Assembly (NCBI GenBank): GCA_021835185.1
Contig: JAKBQO010000017.1
Coordinates: forward strand, 1-16,509
Direction of reading: 5' to 3'
Length of the DNA stretch: 16,509 nucleotides
Source of the DNA: Thermoplasmata archaeon
GTDB taxonomy: Archaea > Thermoplasmatota > Thermoplasmata > Thermoplasmatales > Thermoplasmataceae
A program made the position numbers and the translations under genes. A model generated the notes under the pieces. The model had not been told where the DNA came from. It searched no databases and worked only from the letters and a program-made list of their open reading frames with translations. Below, piece after piece: positions 7,401 through 13,930 of the stretch (positions are counted from its first letter, which is position 1; the number at the start of each line of letters is the position of its first letter).

Positions 7401-7527
7401 TATAATTCAAAATACTATCTGGCAAACTATAAACTGTGGTTATCTTGCTATGATGATGTATATGCGAAGCCATTTTTGAAAAAGCAGTATCGCTGGCTAT
7501 ATATTCCGTATACATCTCTGTTGCCAT
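7363..7527 (-). CDS. Putative his operon leader peptide, 54 codons with a HIHHH run
   Basis: An ORF too short for ordinary gene calling runs from ATG at 7527 to TGA at 7363. It reads MATEMYTEYIASD at the start and contains four histidine codons in five (CAT ATA CAT CAT CAT, 7464-7450, residues 22-26). A TATA box is centred 24 bases before its ATG, the same spacing as at most other transcript starts here, so the his mRNA should begin with this ORF as a leaderless message. Its end overlaps hisZ in another frame by 38 bases. Histidine codons at the head of a histidine operon, directly before a stem that includes the hisZ start, suggest a leader peptide sensing histidyl-tRNA supply. That function is inferred; the peptide matches nothing I recognise. 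Confidence 0.5.
   Translation of the reverse strand: MATEMYTEYIASDTAFSKMASHIHHHSKITTVYSLPDSILNYSGYFENGRSEIK
7389..7447 (-). promoter_or_regulatory. Inverted repeat able to sequester the hisZ start codon
   Basis: On the - strand CAAGATAACCAC (7447-7436) can pair with GTGGTTATTTTG (7400-7389): 12 pairs, all Watson-Crick except one G-U, with a 35-base loop. The 5' arm begins 2 bases after the last histidine codon of the upstream ORF; the 3' arm begins with the hisZ GTG. A ribosome paused at the histidine codons would cover the 5' arm. The repeat could instead be a protein operator, since it brackets a TATA-like sequence. Confidence 0.5.
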
Positions 7528-7546
7528 GGGCTTTGATTATAATAGC

Positions 7547-7554
7547 ATATATAA
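7547..7554 (-). promoter_or_regulatory. TATA box of the his operon (leader ORF)
   Basis: TTATATAT on the - strand, centred about 24 bases upstream of the ATG at 7527. A second TATA-like sequence (TTTATA, 7433-7428) lies 31 bases before the hisZ GTG, a poorer fit to the 24-26 base spacing at other genes in this window. Confidence 0.55.
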
Positions 7555-7565
7555 GAGTTATCAAT

Positions 7566-7594
7566 AAAAATTATGCTTAAAATATCAATTTTAA
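7566..7594 (-). terminator. Possible terminator after the SIS-domain gene
   Basis: On the - strand TTAAAAT-TGAT-ATTTTAA (7594-7577) is a perfect 7-base inverted repeat with a 4-base loop, followed by a T5 run at 7570-7566. It lies directly after the SIS gene stop and 12 bases before the his TATA box, so it would separate the two transcripts. All pairs are A-T, so the hairpin is weak. Confidence 0.4.
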
Positions 7595-7596
7595 TA

Positions 7597-8637
7597 TTAA
7601 TGTGCCCCCGGTGGAAAAACTATGTCATCGAATTTTCTATATGTTTCTTCATCGAATCTCAATAAGTCAGGGTTTACATTCTGTTCCACCGCCATATAAT
7701 ATGCCAGATAATACAATGGAAGGACATTTAAAAGTGCGTTTATGTACTCGTCCCCTAAGTCCGGCAAATCTATGGAATAATCACCATCTCCGTTAATTAC
7801 CACGGTCTTTGTACCTACTACTTTACATGCCCTTACTATATCATCTGTCCTTGAATTAACTGTATTGCTGTTAATTATGATCAAAAGCGACTTGTCATCT
7901 ATGAGCGATGTACACCCATGAATAAATTCTTCAAGTTCTATTCCCTCCGCGTGTATATGTGTAGCTTCCTTTATTTTCTGTGCAGCTTCCCTGGCTACAG
8001 GCTCTTCCGGACCTGCGCCCAGTACGAATATCCTGTTGACGTATGAAAGGTTATGTGCGATTTTCTTTACAGTTGAATCCAGGGATGCTACAAGCCCCTT
8101 CAGTGTTTCTATGGTATTATCAATGTCCATGTCAATTCCTGCATATCTCGAAGCAATGTACATAGATGCAATGGCATTGTCAAAGAAGGATTTTGTATTG
8201 CAGAGTGATTTATCATCAGCATCGATAACTATGCTTTTATTTGATATGAGTTCCATGGGTGTTCCATGGTAATGTGTTATTCCCACTATATACGAAAATT
8301 TTTTCTGGTATATGAGGGAGTCTATGGTTGATTTTGTTTTTCCACTGTTTGATATTCCAACGACGGTTCCATGAACCGGGACATAATAATTTAAAAGTTC
8401 ATATGACTGGACAAATGCGTATTTTAAATCCGTTTTATACAGGAATCCTGCGCCTATCTGGGCTGCGTGGTATGCCGTGCCATTTCCTGTAAACAGCAAA
8501 GGTTTGCTGGATAGAAATGAATAATCTGTATTTTCCATGGTTTTTCTTGTAATTTCAAGGGATTCTGGCGTTTCCCTGATCATATCATACATATAATACG
8601 GATGCCCATTGCGTTTTTCCGGAATTGTATCTGTCAT
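7597..8637 (-). CDS. Double-SIS sugar-phosphate isomerase-like protein (GlmS isomerase-domain homologue)
   Basis: Two SIS (sugar isomerase) domains are visible, about residues 45-170 and 200-320. The N-terminal YYMYDMIRETPESL resembles the start of the GlmS isomerase half (MxKEIxEQPxxL). GNGTAYHAA (51-59) and SNSGKTKS (96-103) are phosphosugar-binding loops of SIS1. NTKSFF (147-152) corresponds to the GlmS STKAFT region, and EGIELEEFIHG (231-241) to its E-x(n)-HG catalytic segment. There is no N-terminal glutaminase domain: at 346 residues the protein is only the isomerase half. Likely substrates are hexose or hexosamine phosphates; an ammonia-dependent glucosamine-6-phosphate synthase/deaminase or an AgaS/FrlB-like enzyme are all possible. 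Leaderless start, with a TATA box 26 bases upstream. Confidence 0.8.
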   Translation of the reverse strand: MTDTIPEKRNGHPYYMYDMIRETPESLEITRKTMENTDYSFLSSKPLLFTGNGTAYHAAQIGAGFLYKTDLKYAFVQSYELLNYYVPVHGTVVGISNSGKTKSTIDSLIYQKKFSYIVGITHYHGTPMELISNKSIVIDADDKSLCNTKSFFDNAIASMYIASRYAGIDMDIDNTIETLKGLVASLDSTVKKIAHNLSYVNRIFVLGAGPEEPVAREAAQKIKEATHIHAEGIELEEFIHGCTSLIDDKSLLIIINSNTVNSRTDDIVRACKVVGTKTVVINGDGDYSIDLPDLGDEYINALLNVLPLYYLAYYMAVEQNVNPDLLRFDEETYRKFDDIVFPPGAH

Positions 8638-8658
8638 AGGGGTATAAAGCTAAAAAGC

Positions 8659-8667
8659 ATATATTTA
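8659..8667 (-). promoter_or_regulatory. TATA box of the SIS-domain gene
   Basis: TAAATATAT on the - strand, centred 26 bases before the ATG at 8637. No SD lies between, consistent with a leaderless mRNA. Confidence 0.5.
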
Positions 8668-8746
8668 TTTTGTTACAATATAAATCTAATTTTTACAGGC
8701 ATATTCCAGGGCCAGTAATACTTCATACAGGCTATAACAGAGAGAA

Positions 8747-8754
8747 CTATAAAT
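8747..8754 (+). promoter_or_regulatory. TATA box of the esterase gene
   Basis: CTATAAAT is centred about 25 bases before the in-frame ATG at 8776, but only 16 bases before the ATG at 8767. By the spacing rule of this window it favours 8776 as the translated start. Another box, CTATAAC at 8732-8738, would fit 8767 less well at 32 bases. Confidence 0.45.
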
Positions 8755-8766
8755 TGAAATACTGTT

Positions 8767-9693
8767 ATGAATTTAATGAATATGGTAGATCCGGATTTTA
8801 ATTCGCTTATAGAATTGTCAAAAAGTGCGGGAGATATGACGAAAATAGAGCCTGCTATGCTTAGAAATTTCCTTGACGAATCCTCACTGAGCTCCAGGGG
8901 GGCGCCAGTGGAGATAAAAGAGATCAAAGATTATAAAATAAAACTGGATGGGCGCACACTGAATGCCAGAATGTATGATGATAATAATGCAAAATCAGCT
9001 ATTTTATATTACCATGGTGGAGGCTTTCTTTTCGGCAATATTGAAACATATGATAATTATTGCCGCTTCCTTGCTAAGGAGTCAGGGGTTAAGATTATAT
9101 CTATTGAATACCGACTGGCACCGGAACATAAATTTCCAGATGCTTTCAATGATGCTTATGATTCGTTCCATTATATAGCTAAAAAGAAGAAAGATTTTGG
9201 AATAGAAGGCAGAATAGGCGTAGCCGGTGATAGTGCCGGTGCAAATCTTGCAGCTGCATTATGCCTGAAATGCCGTGATGGGAAAACTGAAATGCCTGCT
9301 GTACAGGTATTGTTCTATCCAAGCCTTGCACCGGATAATTTCTCCAGATCTTTTATTGAGTATTCCGATAACTATGTCTTAACGGGAAAGATGATAAGAT
9401 ATTTCGGAAATATGTATTCAAAAAATATGCAGGATCTGATAAATCCATATTTCTCGCCCCTTGTTGCCGATGATTTTTCAAATCTTCCACCAGCCATAAT
9501 GGTAACTAATGAATACGACCCTTTGAGAGACCCTGAAGAAACATATGTTAAAAAACTCAGGGAAGCGGGAGTCAGGGCAGTTGGAATAAGGGGGATAGGA
9601 ATGATTCATGGCTCGGCCACTGACTTTGAGGTTTCTGATGGTGCCAGAAACATTGTAAAAATGGTTGCCAGGATTATTCCTGACTATTTATAG
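8767..9693 (+). CDS. Alpha/beta-hydrolase esterase, hormone-sensitive lipase (HSL) family
   Basis: Carboxylesterase of the HSL group, hydrolysing short to medium acyl esters. The oxyanion-hole motif HGGGF begins at H83. The nucleophile is S156 in GDSAGAN, with D251 (NEYDPLRD) and H281 (GMIHGS) as the rest of the triad. YRLAPEHKFP (115-124) is another family signature. At 308 residues it is full length, with an N-terminal cap segment (about 1-55) and no signal peptide, so it is probably cytoplasmic. Three in-frame ATGs lie close together (8767, 8776, 8782); the TATA box favours 8776, which would remove three residues. Natural substrate unknown. It is transcribed divergently from the SIS gene and convergently with the following small gene. 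Confidence 0.92.
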   Translation: MNLMNMVDPDFNSLIELSKSAGDMTKIEPAMLRNFLDESSLSSRGAPVEIKEIKDYKIKLDGRTLNARMYDDNNAKSAILYYHGGGFLFGNIETYDNYCRFLAKESGVKIISIEYRLAPEHKFPDAFNDAYDSFHYIAKKKKDFGIEGRIGVAGDSAGANLAAALCLKCRDGKTEMPAVQVLFYPSLAPDNFSRSFIEYSDNYVLTGKMIRYFGNMYSKNMQDLINPYFSPLVADDFSNLPPAIMVTNEYDPLRDPEETYVKKLREAGVRAVGIRGIGMIHGSATDFEVSDGARNIVKMVARIIPDYL

Positions 9694-9732
9694 ATAGGAA
9701 TGCAGGGTATTTTAACAACAGAATAGGCGAGA

Positions 9733-10200
9733 TCAGGCAATAACCTGGAAACCATCATCTGTTTTTTTCAGAAGGCGGGAATAAATTCCCCATTCAATAA
9801 GTATTACCTCCAGGTCATGAGTTCCGTCCGGGTTGTTGAATGTAGGCACATCATTTTCCTTAAGCTTATCTATTATATCTTCAAGCGTGAATTCACTCAT
9901 AGAAATAGCAGTTTTAAATGGCTCTATATTTTTAAGCGAATCCCGTATAATTTGCTTTCTTGTATTCATTCCCGATTTTATATATTCTATTCCCTTCTGT
10001 GATATCGATATATCTCCGGATTCTGCATTCACCAATCCAATATTTGATGCGGTGTATACTATTGGCATTAAATCGTCAAGGTCTACTTCCATTTCCTTTT
10101 CCATTTGATAAAGGTCAGTTTTTCCATCGAATATGTTATTAAGTACATAAAGCAATCCCAGCAGGTCAGCTATCCTTGCATCGGGGTCAATTACATCCAT
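9733..10200 (-). CDS. Stand-alone AAA-associated C-terminal domain protein of an ABC transporter
   Basis: The sequence follows the plan of the domain normally fused to the C-terminus of NitT/TauT-type ABC ATPases (Pfam 'AAA_assoc_C', from memory). PDARIADLLGLLYVL (6-20) is followed by a winged-helix-like segment with LMPIVYTASNIGLV, then ISISQKGIEYI (about 65-75), RKQIIRDSL, and a final EVILIEWGIYSRLLKK. Here it is a separate 155-residue gene with its own leaderless promoter, 320 bases downstream of the transporter's permease gene. The transporter ATPase next door (263 residues) lacks this domain. The likely role is a regulatory or assembly partner of that ATPase; the partner claim is inferred from adjacency. 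It could be misread as a MarR-like regulator because of the wing-like part. Confidence 0.72.
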   Translation of the reverse strand: MDVIDPDARIADLLGLLYVLNNIFDGKTDLYQMEKEMEVDLDDLMPIVYTASNIGLVNAESGDISISQKGIEYIKSGMNTRKQIIRDSLKNIEPFKTAISMSEFTLEDIIDKLKENDVPTFNNPDGTHDLEVILIEWGIYSRLLKKTDDGFQVIA

Positions 10201-10520
10201 AAAGTGTATATATAATCTGCGTTTATAATATTAATGTTTTATAATGTGCTTATAATTGCATAATTTTAATATATACAATTATTGAATTGAGTTCTATATA
10301 ATATATAATAACAGGCATTTTTATTATCCTTAGCGTAGATTCCAATAATACGGTATATAGGCTCCACTTCAATATCATATGGCATTTTGGGGCTGCTGGT
10401 GAGCTTACGATCGTATGGAAAGAAGCTTCTTTTCTAAAACAGGAACAGATGGCCTTAAATCAGTAACCCGGCAAATTTGTGAGGGCAATACTTATACAAA
10501 GGCATAGTTTTTGAGGCGTA
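10201..10520. other. Non-coding stretch with a promoter and a possible transposase-tail remnant
   Basis: No complete gene is visible. TTATAAA on the - strand (10228-10222) is centred 25 bases before the start at 10200 and is the likely TATA box of that gene. A perfect 14-base palindrome, AAAGAAGCTTCTTT, lies at 10419-10432. From 10389 to a stop at 10464-10466 a + frame reads GAAGELTIVWKEASFLKQEQ and five more residues. This vaguely resembles the variable tail of IS605-family TnpB proteins, and the local base composition is richer in G+C than the flanks. No zinc-finger part or terminal repeat precedes it, so the remnant is only a suggestion. Confidence 0.3.
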
Positions 10521-12143
10521 TCAAGCCGAGTAAACACCCTCTTCAGCAACATATTTCTTCTGTGCAAGATCCATCATTTTTCTTGTAAACAGTACAGAGT
10601 AAATAGCTACTATTATGCCGAATATTAAGGACCCCCAGGCCGCAAGGGTCAGGTCTCCGTTGGCAGTAGCAATATCTATAGTTTTCATAAGCCCGGTGTG
10701 TACAGAAAGGGAATGCGTGCCATATATATTTGGCCAGTATTCTCCTATCATTAACCCTCCCCATGCACTGTTTATTGTGGATGATATTCCACTGATGAGA
10801 TATGGGAATGTAGAAGGAATTATTACCTTTCTCATTTTTTTGAAATACCCGAGTTTGAGATTTTTTGTAATTTCCCAATATTCAGATGGCATTGCCTTTA
10901 CCCCCATCCAGAAGGAATAGAATACATAATAAAAGGTACTGACAAACCCGAGCGATAACACGTAGAGTTCATTGGTAAATCCTCCAAATAAACTTAACAT
11001 GAATGGTTCTGTCAAGATAAACAGAAATGGGAAATAAATAGGAGCCGGATAAGCACTCAAAGATTGTATGATCGGTATCCAGTATTTTTCTGCCCTTTTA
11101 TTCACAGCCAGATAATATCCAAGGAATATAGCTATTACCATGGATACCAGAAGTATTGATCCCACCCGGACATAGTCAAATCCCAGCCCTGTTAACAGAA
11201 ATGGGGTTTTGTTGAATAATATACTCCATTCTGATGGCTTGACTGAAATTATTAAAGAGACAACGCCGTATAATAAAGCAATCAATATGATTATGCCAAT
11301 TGAAGCATAGATGTATTTATACCTCTTCTGCTTCTTTTCCTTCTTCTCATATGTTTGCTCATGTTTGTCGCCCTCTCTGTATTTATAGTATCTTGCCAGC
11401 CTTGTGAGTGGATTTTTTGAAAGTGCCGCAAAAACCCTTGCTGTTTCCCTTAGATTTAGCCTGCCACGTTTCATTACAGGGGCATCTGTATCCAGTGTAT
11501 ACCTGCCAACTGCGTATTTGCTGAATTCCCTTAATACAATAACAATTGCCACTATTACTATGCCCAGTATAAGAAGCGCCATTTCTATATTAAAGAGCTG
11601 TGCACCGGCTACAAATGTATCCAGTACTGACCCTATGCCGAAGGTCTGGTATGTATGTACACCCACCTCAAAAACTTCGCTGACAGTTATATAAAAAAAA
11701 CCGTTGGACACACTTGGAAAGAGGTTTGCAGTAATACGTGGCACAGAAAAAGGAATATAAAGGTACCGTAGCCTTGAGAATAGACCGAATCTGGAGTTTT
11801 CTACAACTTCAACCATTTCACGGGGAACCGTTTTAAAAGCCTGGTACTCTCCCATCCAGATATTCCATACTACAGCGGTAAACACCAGAAAATCTGCGGC
11901 AAGTTCAACACCCAGTGTACCGCCAACATGTGTAATGAATATCACCAGAACAACTGGAAAGAATGTAATTACCGGAATTGATTCAAATACTTCAATAAGA
12001 ATGATATATATATTCTCAAAGAATTTGGATTTAATTGAGGCATATGCCAGAAACCAGCCTGTAAGTATGGAAAGCAGTATGAGCCCGATTACACGTCCTG
12101 CTGTGGCAAGCACAGCCAGTATTATTAGTATTATCGCATCCAT
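10521..12143 (-). CDS. ABC transporter permease, two fused membrane domains (NitT/TauT/SsuC type)
   Basis: Membrane subunit of an importer in the nitrate/taurine/sulfonate class. Two homologous permease units are fused: about residues 1-215 and 285-530, each with 5-6 hydrophobic segments, joined by a charged linker rich in K/E/R/Y (about 225-280). Each unit has an EAA loop that docks onto the ATPase: around residues 99-140 (EYQAFKTVPREMVEVVENS...) and around 415-460 (GVKAMPSEYWEITKNL...). Most relatives have one unit (~250 residues) and dimerise; here the pair is one 540-residue chain. The gene follows the ATPase after 9 bases, and its SD (TGAGGTG, 12155-12149) includes the ATPase stop. No substrate-binding protein is seen, so the substrate is unknown. 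Confidence 0.88.
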   Translation of the reverse strand: MDAIILIILAVLATAGRVIGLILLSILTGWFLAYASIKSKFFENIYIILIEVFESIPVITFFPVVLVIFITHVGGTLGVELAADFLVFTAVVWNIWMGEYQAFKTVPREMVEVVENSRFGLFSRLRYLYIPFSVPRITANLFPSVSNGFFYITVSEVFEVGVHTYQTFGIGSVLDTFVAGAQLFNIEMALLILGIVIVAIVIVLREFSKYAVGRYTLDTDAPVMKRGRLNLRETARVFAALSKNPLTRLARYYKYREGDKHEQTYEKKEKKQKRYKYIYASIGIIILIALLYGVVSLIISVKPSEWSILFNKTPFLLTGLGFDYVRVGSILLVSMVIAIFLGYYLAVNKRAEKYWIPIIQSLSAYPAPIYFPFLFILTEPFMLSLFGGFTNELYVLSLGFVSTFYYVFYSFWMGVKAMPSEYWEITKNLKLGYFKKMRKVIIPSTFPYLISGISSTINSAWGGLMIGEYWPNIYGTHSLSVHTGLMKTIDIATANGDLTLAAWGSLIFGIIVAIYSVLFTRKMMDLAQKKYVAEEGVYSA

Positions 12144-12152
12144 AATTACACC

Positions 12153-12944
12153 TCATTTCTTCTTCCTCGGCGGTGTCAGATAGCTATAAAGCATATCTAA
12201 ATTTGCATTAAATTCATCACTTCTCGGGCTCCTTGGCCTTTGCATCGTAACCTGTACTTTGCTGATAACAGTTGCGGGTATATTATTCAATATATATATT
12301 TCATCTGCAAGTTCCAGAACTTCTGTAAGGTTATGTGAGACCATTATAACTGATTTTAGTGGAGTTTCTCCGCTGAAAAGTATGTTGTATATATCCTGCC
12401 TTAGACCTTCAGCGGTAAGTTCATCAAGATGCGCAAATGGCTCATCCATGAGAAAGACATATGGGTCTGCAGCAAAAGCCCTTGCTATTGCAACCCTCTG
12501 GCGCATTCCCCCGCTCATTTCCTTCGGATATAAATCCTCAAAACCATCAAGCCCGACCCTTGACAATGACACTGTGGCTTTCTCTTCCATTTCATCCTTT
12601 GTCATATTCTTTGTCTTCATGGAAAGCATGACGTTCTCTTTTGCATCCATCCATGGAAATGTTACTATAGACTGATGAATCAATGCAACCTCCGGAGTAG
12701 GTTCATACAATGGTTTTCCCATTAACCTGACAATGCCTTTATCCGGTTTTAAAAATCCGCCTAATATGCGCAAAAGTGTTGATTTCCCGATTCCCGATGG
12801 GCCTATAATAGCAATAAATTTTCCGGGTTCAGCTTCAATATTTATATTTTCAAATACATCATAACCATTGTCGTATGAAAAATATATTCCCTCTGCCTCC
12901 AGAATTGAATTCGTTACATTTTCATCCTTAATTCCCATTTCCAT
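12153..12944 (-). CDS. ABC transporter ATP-binding protein (NitT/TauT/SsuB type)
   Basis: Cytoplasmic ATPase powering the importer encoded just downstream. All nucleotide-binding motifs are intact: Walker A GPSGIGKST (48-56), Q-loop Q91, signature MSGGMRQR (143-150), Walker B VFLMDEP with D167 and E168, and switch H204. The FPW after the Q-loop and the RPRSPRSDEF tail are typical of the SsuB/TauB class. It ends at 263 residues without the C-terminal accessory domain, which appears as a separate gene at 9733-10200. The start ATG has an SD (GGGTGA, 12956-12951) 6 bases upstream, so unlike most first genes here it has a 5' untranslated region. Both SD and ATG fall inside an inverted repeat. Confidence 0.93.
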   Translation of the reverse strand: MEMGIKDENVTNSILEAEGIYFSYDNGYDVFENINIEAEPGKFIAIIGPSGIGKSTLLRILGGFLKPDKGIVRLMGKPLYEPTPEVALIHQSIVTFPWMDAKENVMLSMKTKNMTKDEMEEKATVSLSRVGLDGFEDLYPKEMSGGMRQRVAIARAFAADPYVFLMDEPFAHLDELTAEGLRQDIYNILFSGETPLKSVIMVSHNLTEVLELADEIYILNNIPATVISKVQVTMQRPRSPRSDEFNANLDMLYSYLTPPRKKK

Positions 12945-12985
12945 TATGATTCACCCGCTGGTGAAAATACCCCCGATCATAATGG
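12941..12985 (-). promoter_or_regulatory. Nested inverted repeat over the SD and start codon of the ABC ATPase gene
   Basis: On the - strand CCATTATGAT (12985-12976) is perfectly complementary to ATCATAATGG (12950-12941), and the second arm contains the ATG. Inside it TTCACC-AGCG-GGTGAA (12965-12950) forms another 5-6 base hairpin that contains the SD. As RNA this would hide both the ribosome site and the start codon; as DNA it could be a regulator's operator. Which applies depends on where transcription starts. Confidence 0.55.
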
Positions 12986-13049
12986 TTATTAATTGAATAT
13001 TATTTTATTATTAACTCACGAGGCTATCTCCAACTTGGTATTAAAATAA

Positions 13050-13058
13050 TATATATAA
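13050..13058 (-). promoter_or_regulatory. Likely TATA box of the ABC transporter operon
   Basis: TTATATATA on the - strand. A start 25 bases downstream (about 13029) would give a leader of about 85 bases including the whole inverted repeat. A weaker AT-rich box near 13000 would start transcription near 12975 and exclude one arm. Confidence 0.35.
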
Positions 13059-13098
13059 CATTATCCCGTATCAAACTCTGGAAATTATATAATAAAAA

Positions 13099-13599
13099 TC
13101 ATTGTTTATTTTTAAAGAAATGCCACCATCCGGATTGTTTTTTATCAACTTTATTCTTTTTGCCAGATTTAACTCCGTTTACAGGTTCCAGCATTACATC
13201 ACCGCCAACAAAAATAAAACCAAGGGTGATATTATCTATATTTTTGTTAACCCAGTCGTTATCCCTGTATTCCCTGAACTTGTCGTTCGAGACTATAAGG
13301 CAATTTTTTTCCCGGGCATAATCAAGTATAAATGTATCTGCTTTTATTCCTGATGGAGAGAGAATTAGCTTTTTGTTTGCAAGCATCCGGTTAAATTTAT
13401 CTTTTTCGTCTATAATGTACCTGATATTGGCATCACATATTGTTATAATTTCTGAGGCTTTTAATTCTTTCAATTTTCTTATAACTTCCAGTATATTGCC
13501 GAGCACGGCAGTTTTCTTATCAGAATCTTTATGCCCGTAAAGAGCAACATTGCTCCCATCTATAATTACCGTTGCTCCTGAAATTTTATTTTCAAACAT
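13099..13599 (-). CDS. NYN/PIN-like ribonuclease domain protein (Zc3h12a-type)
   Basis: Predicted metal-dependent RNase of the NYN (PIN-like) superfamily. The VIIDGSNVA strand gives D14 and N16. Further acidic residues follow at D56 (ICDANIR), D88 (KADTFILDYA) and D106 (LIVSNDKFREY), the order expected for a PIN-like active site and for Zc3h12a/regnase-like NYN domains. Residues about 1-145 are the domain. The last 20 (VKSGKKNKVDKKQSGWWHFF region) are strongly basic with a WW pair and may bind RNA. No neighbour suggests a specific RNA target. An AT-rich box TTTATTTTA (13628-13620) lies 25 bases before the ATG, pointing to a leaderless transcript separate from the following gene. Confidence 0.8.
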   Translation of the reverse strand: MFENKISGATVIIDGSNVALYGHKDSDKKTAVLGNILEVIRKLKELKASEIITICDANIRYIIDEKDKFNRMLANKKLILSPSGIKADTFILDYAREKNCLIVSNDKFREYRDNDWVNKNIDNITLGFIFVGGDVMLEPVNGVKSGKKNKVDKKQSGWWHFFKNKQ

Positions 13600-13645
13600 A
13601 AGTCAACTTAAATGTAAAATAAAATAAATAGGTTTTCTTAAATGT

Positions 13646-13930
13646 TTAATCTCCCAGTTCTTTTAATTCTTTTTTAGAGAATAATATTTCCTTTAATTCC
13701 CTGTCAAGTTCCGGGTCATTTCTCCTGAGGTATTCCAGCAGCAATGAGAAATGTTCTTTTTCATCGTCCCTGTTATGCTTTATTACTTCCTTCAATACAG
13801 GATCCTTTGATGCATCCAATCTCTCATCATAGAACATTATTGCCTGCATTTCCTCTATTAGCGATTGCCTTGCTCTTGACATATCCTTTGTCTTTTCATC
13901 CAGATCCTTTCCTACTTCATATACCGGCAT
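13646..13930 (-). CDS. Encapsulated-ferritin-type (EncFtn) protein
   Basis: A 94-residue, two-helix protein of the EncFtn type. Such proteins pair up to make a four-helix ferroxidase site and normally oxidise iron inside an encapsulin shell. The run LIEEMQAIMFYDERLDASKDP (24-44) and HNRDDEKEHF (52-61) match the family closely. By alignment from memory, E27, E57 and H60 correspond to the iron ligands E32, E62 and H65 of the Rhodospirillum rubrum protein, and E26 to its E31. Its secondary-site E34 is Q29 here, and W38 is F33. The C-terminus (FSKKELKELGD) shows no obvious encapsulin-targeting peptide, and no shell gene is in the window. Plausible role: iron oxidation or storage in an iron-rich acid habitat. 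Leaderless promoter with the TATA box 25 bases upstream. Confidence 0.82.
   Translation of the reverse strand: MPVYEVGKDLDEKTKDMSRARQSLIEEMQAIMFYDERLDASKDPVLKEVIKHNRDDEKEHFSLLLEYLRRNDPELDRELKEILFSKKELKELGD

Noticed and set aside
7428..7433. TTTATA as the main his promoter
   Set aside because: It lies 31 bases before GTG 7400 and 46 before ATG 7385, outside the 24-26 base spacing at most other genes here. It cannot be excluded as a secondary promoter.
7363..7527. The upstream ORF as a frameshifted N-terminus of HisZ
   Set aside because: HisZ already begins at its usual place (a helix before GYSEIFPP), and the ORF adds 45-odd residues with no HisRS-like pattern; no frame repair is needed.
8673..8927. 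84-codon - frame covering the SIS/esterase divergent region
   Set aside because: It overlaps the well-supported esterase N-terminus and both promoters.
9733..10200. MarR-like transcription regulator
   Set aside because: The wing-like part is shared, but the overall order of motifs and the EWGIYSRLL end fit the ABC-ATPase accessory domain better.
13646..13930. Rubrerythrin or classical ferritin
   Set aside because: It is only 94 residues with one E-x2-H motif and no rubredoxin part; the pattern is the half-size EncFtn form.
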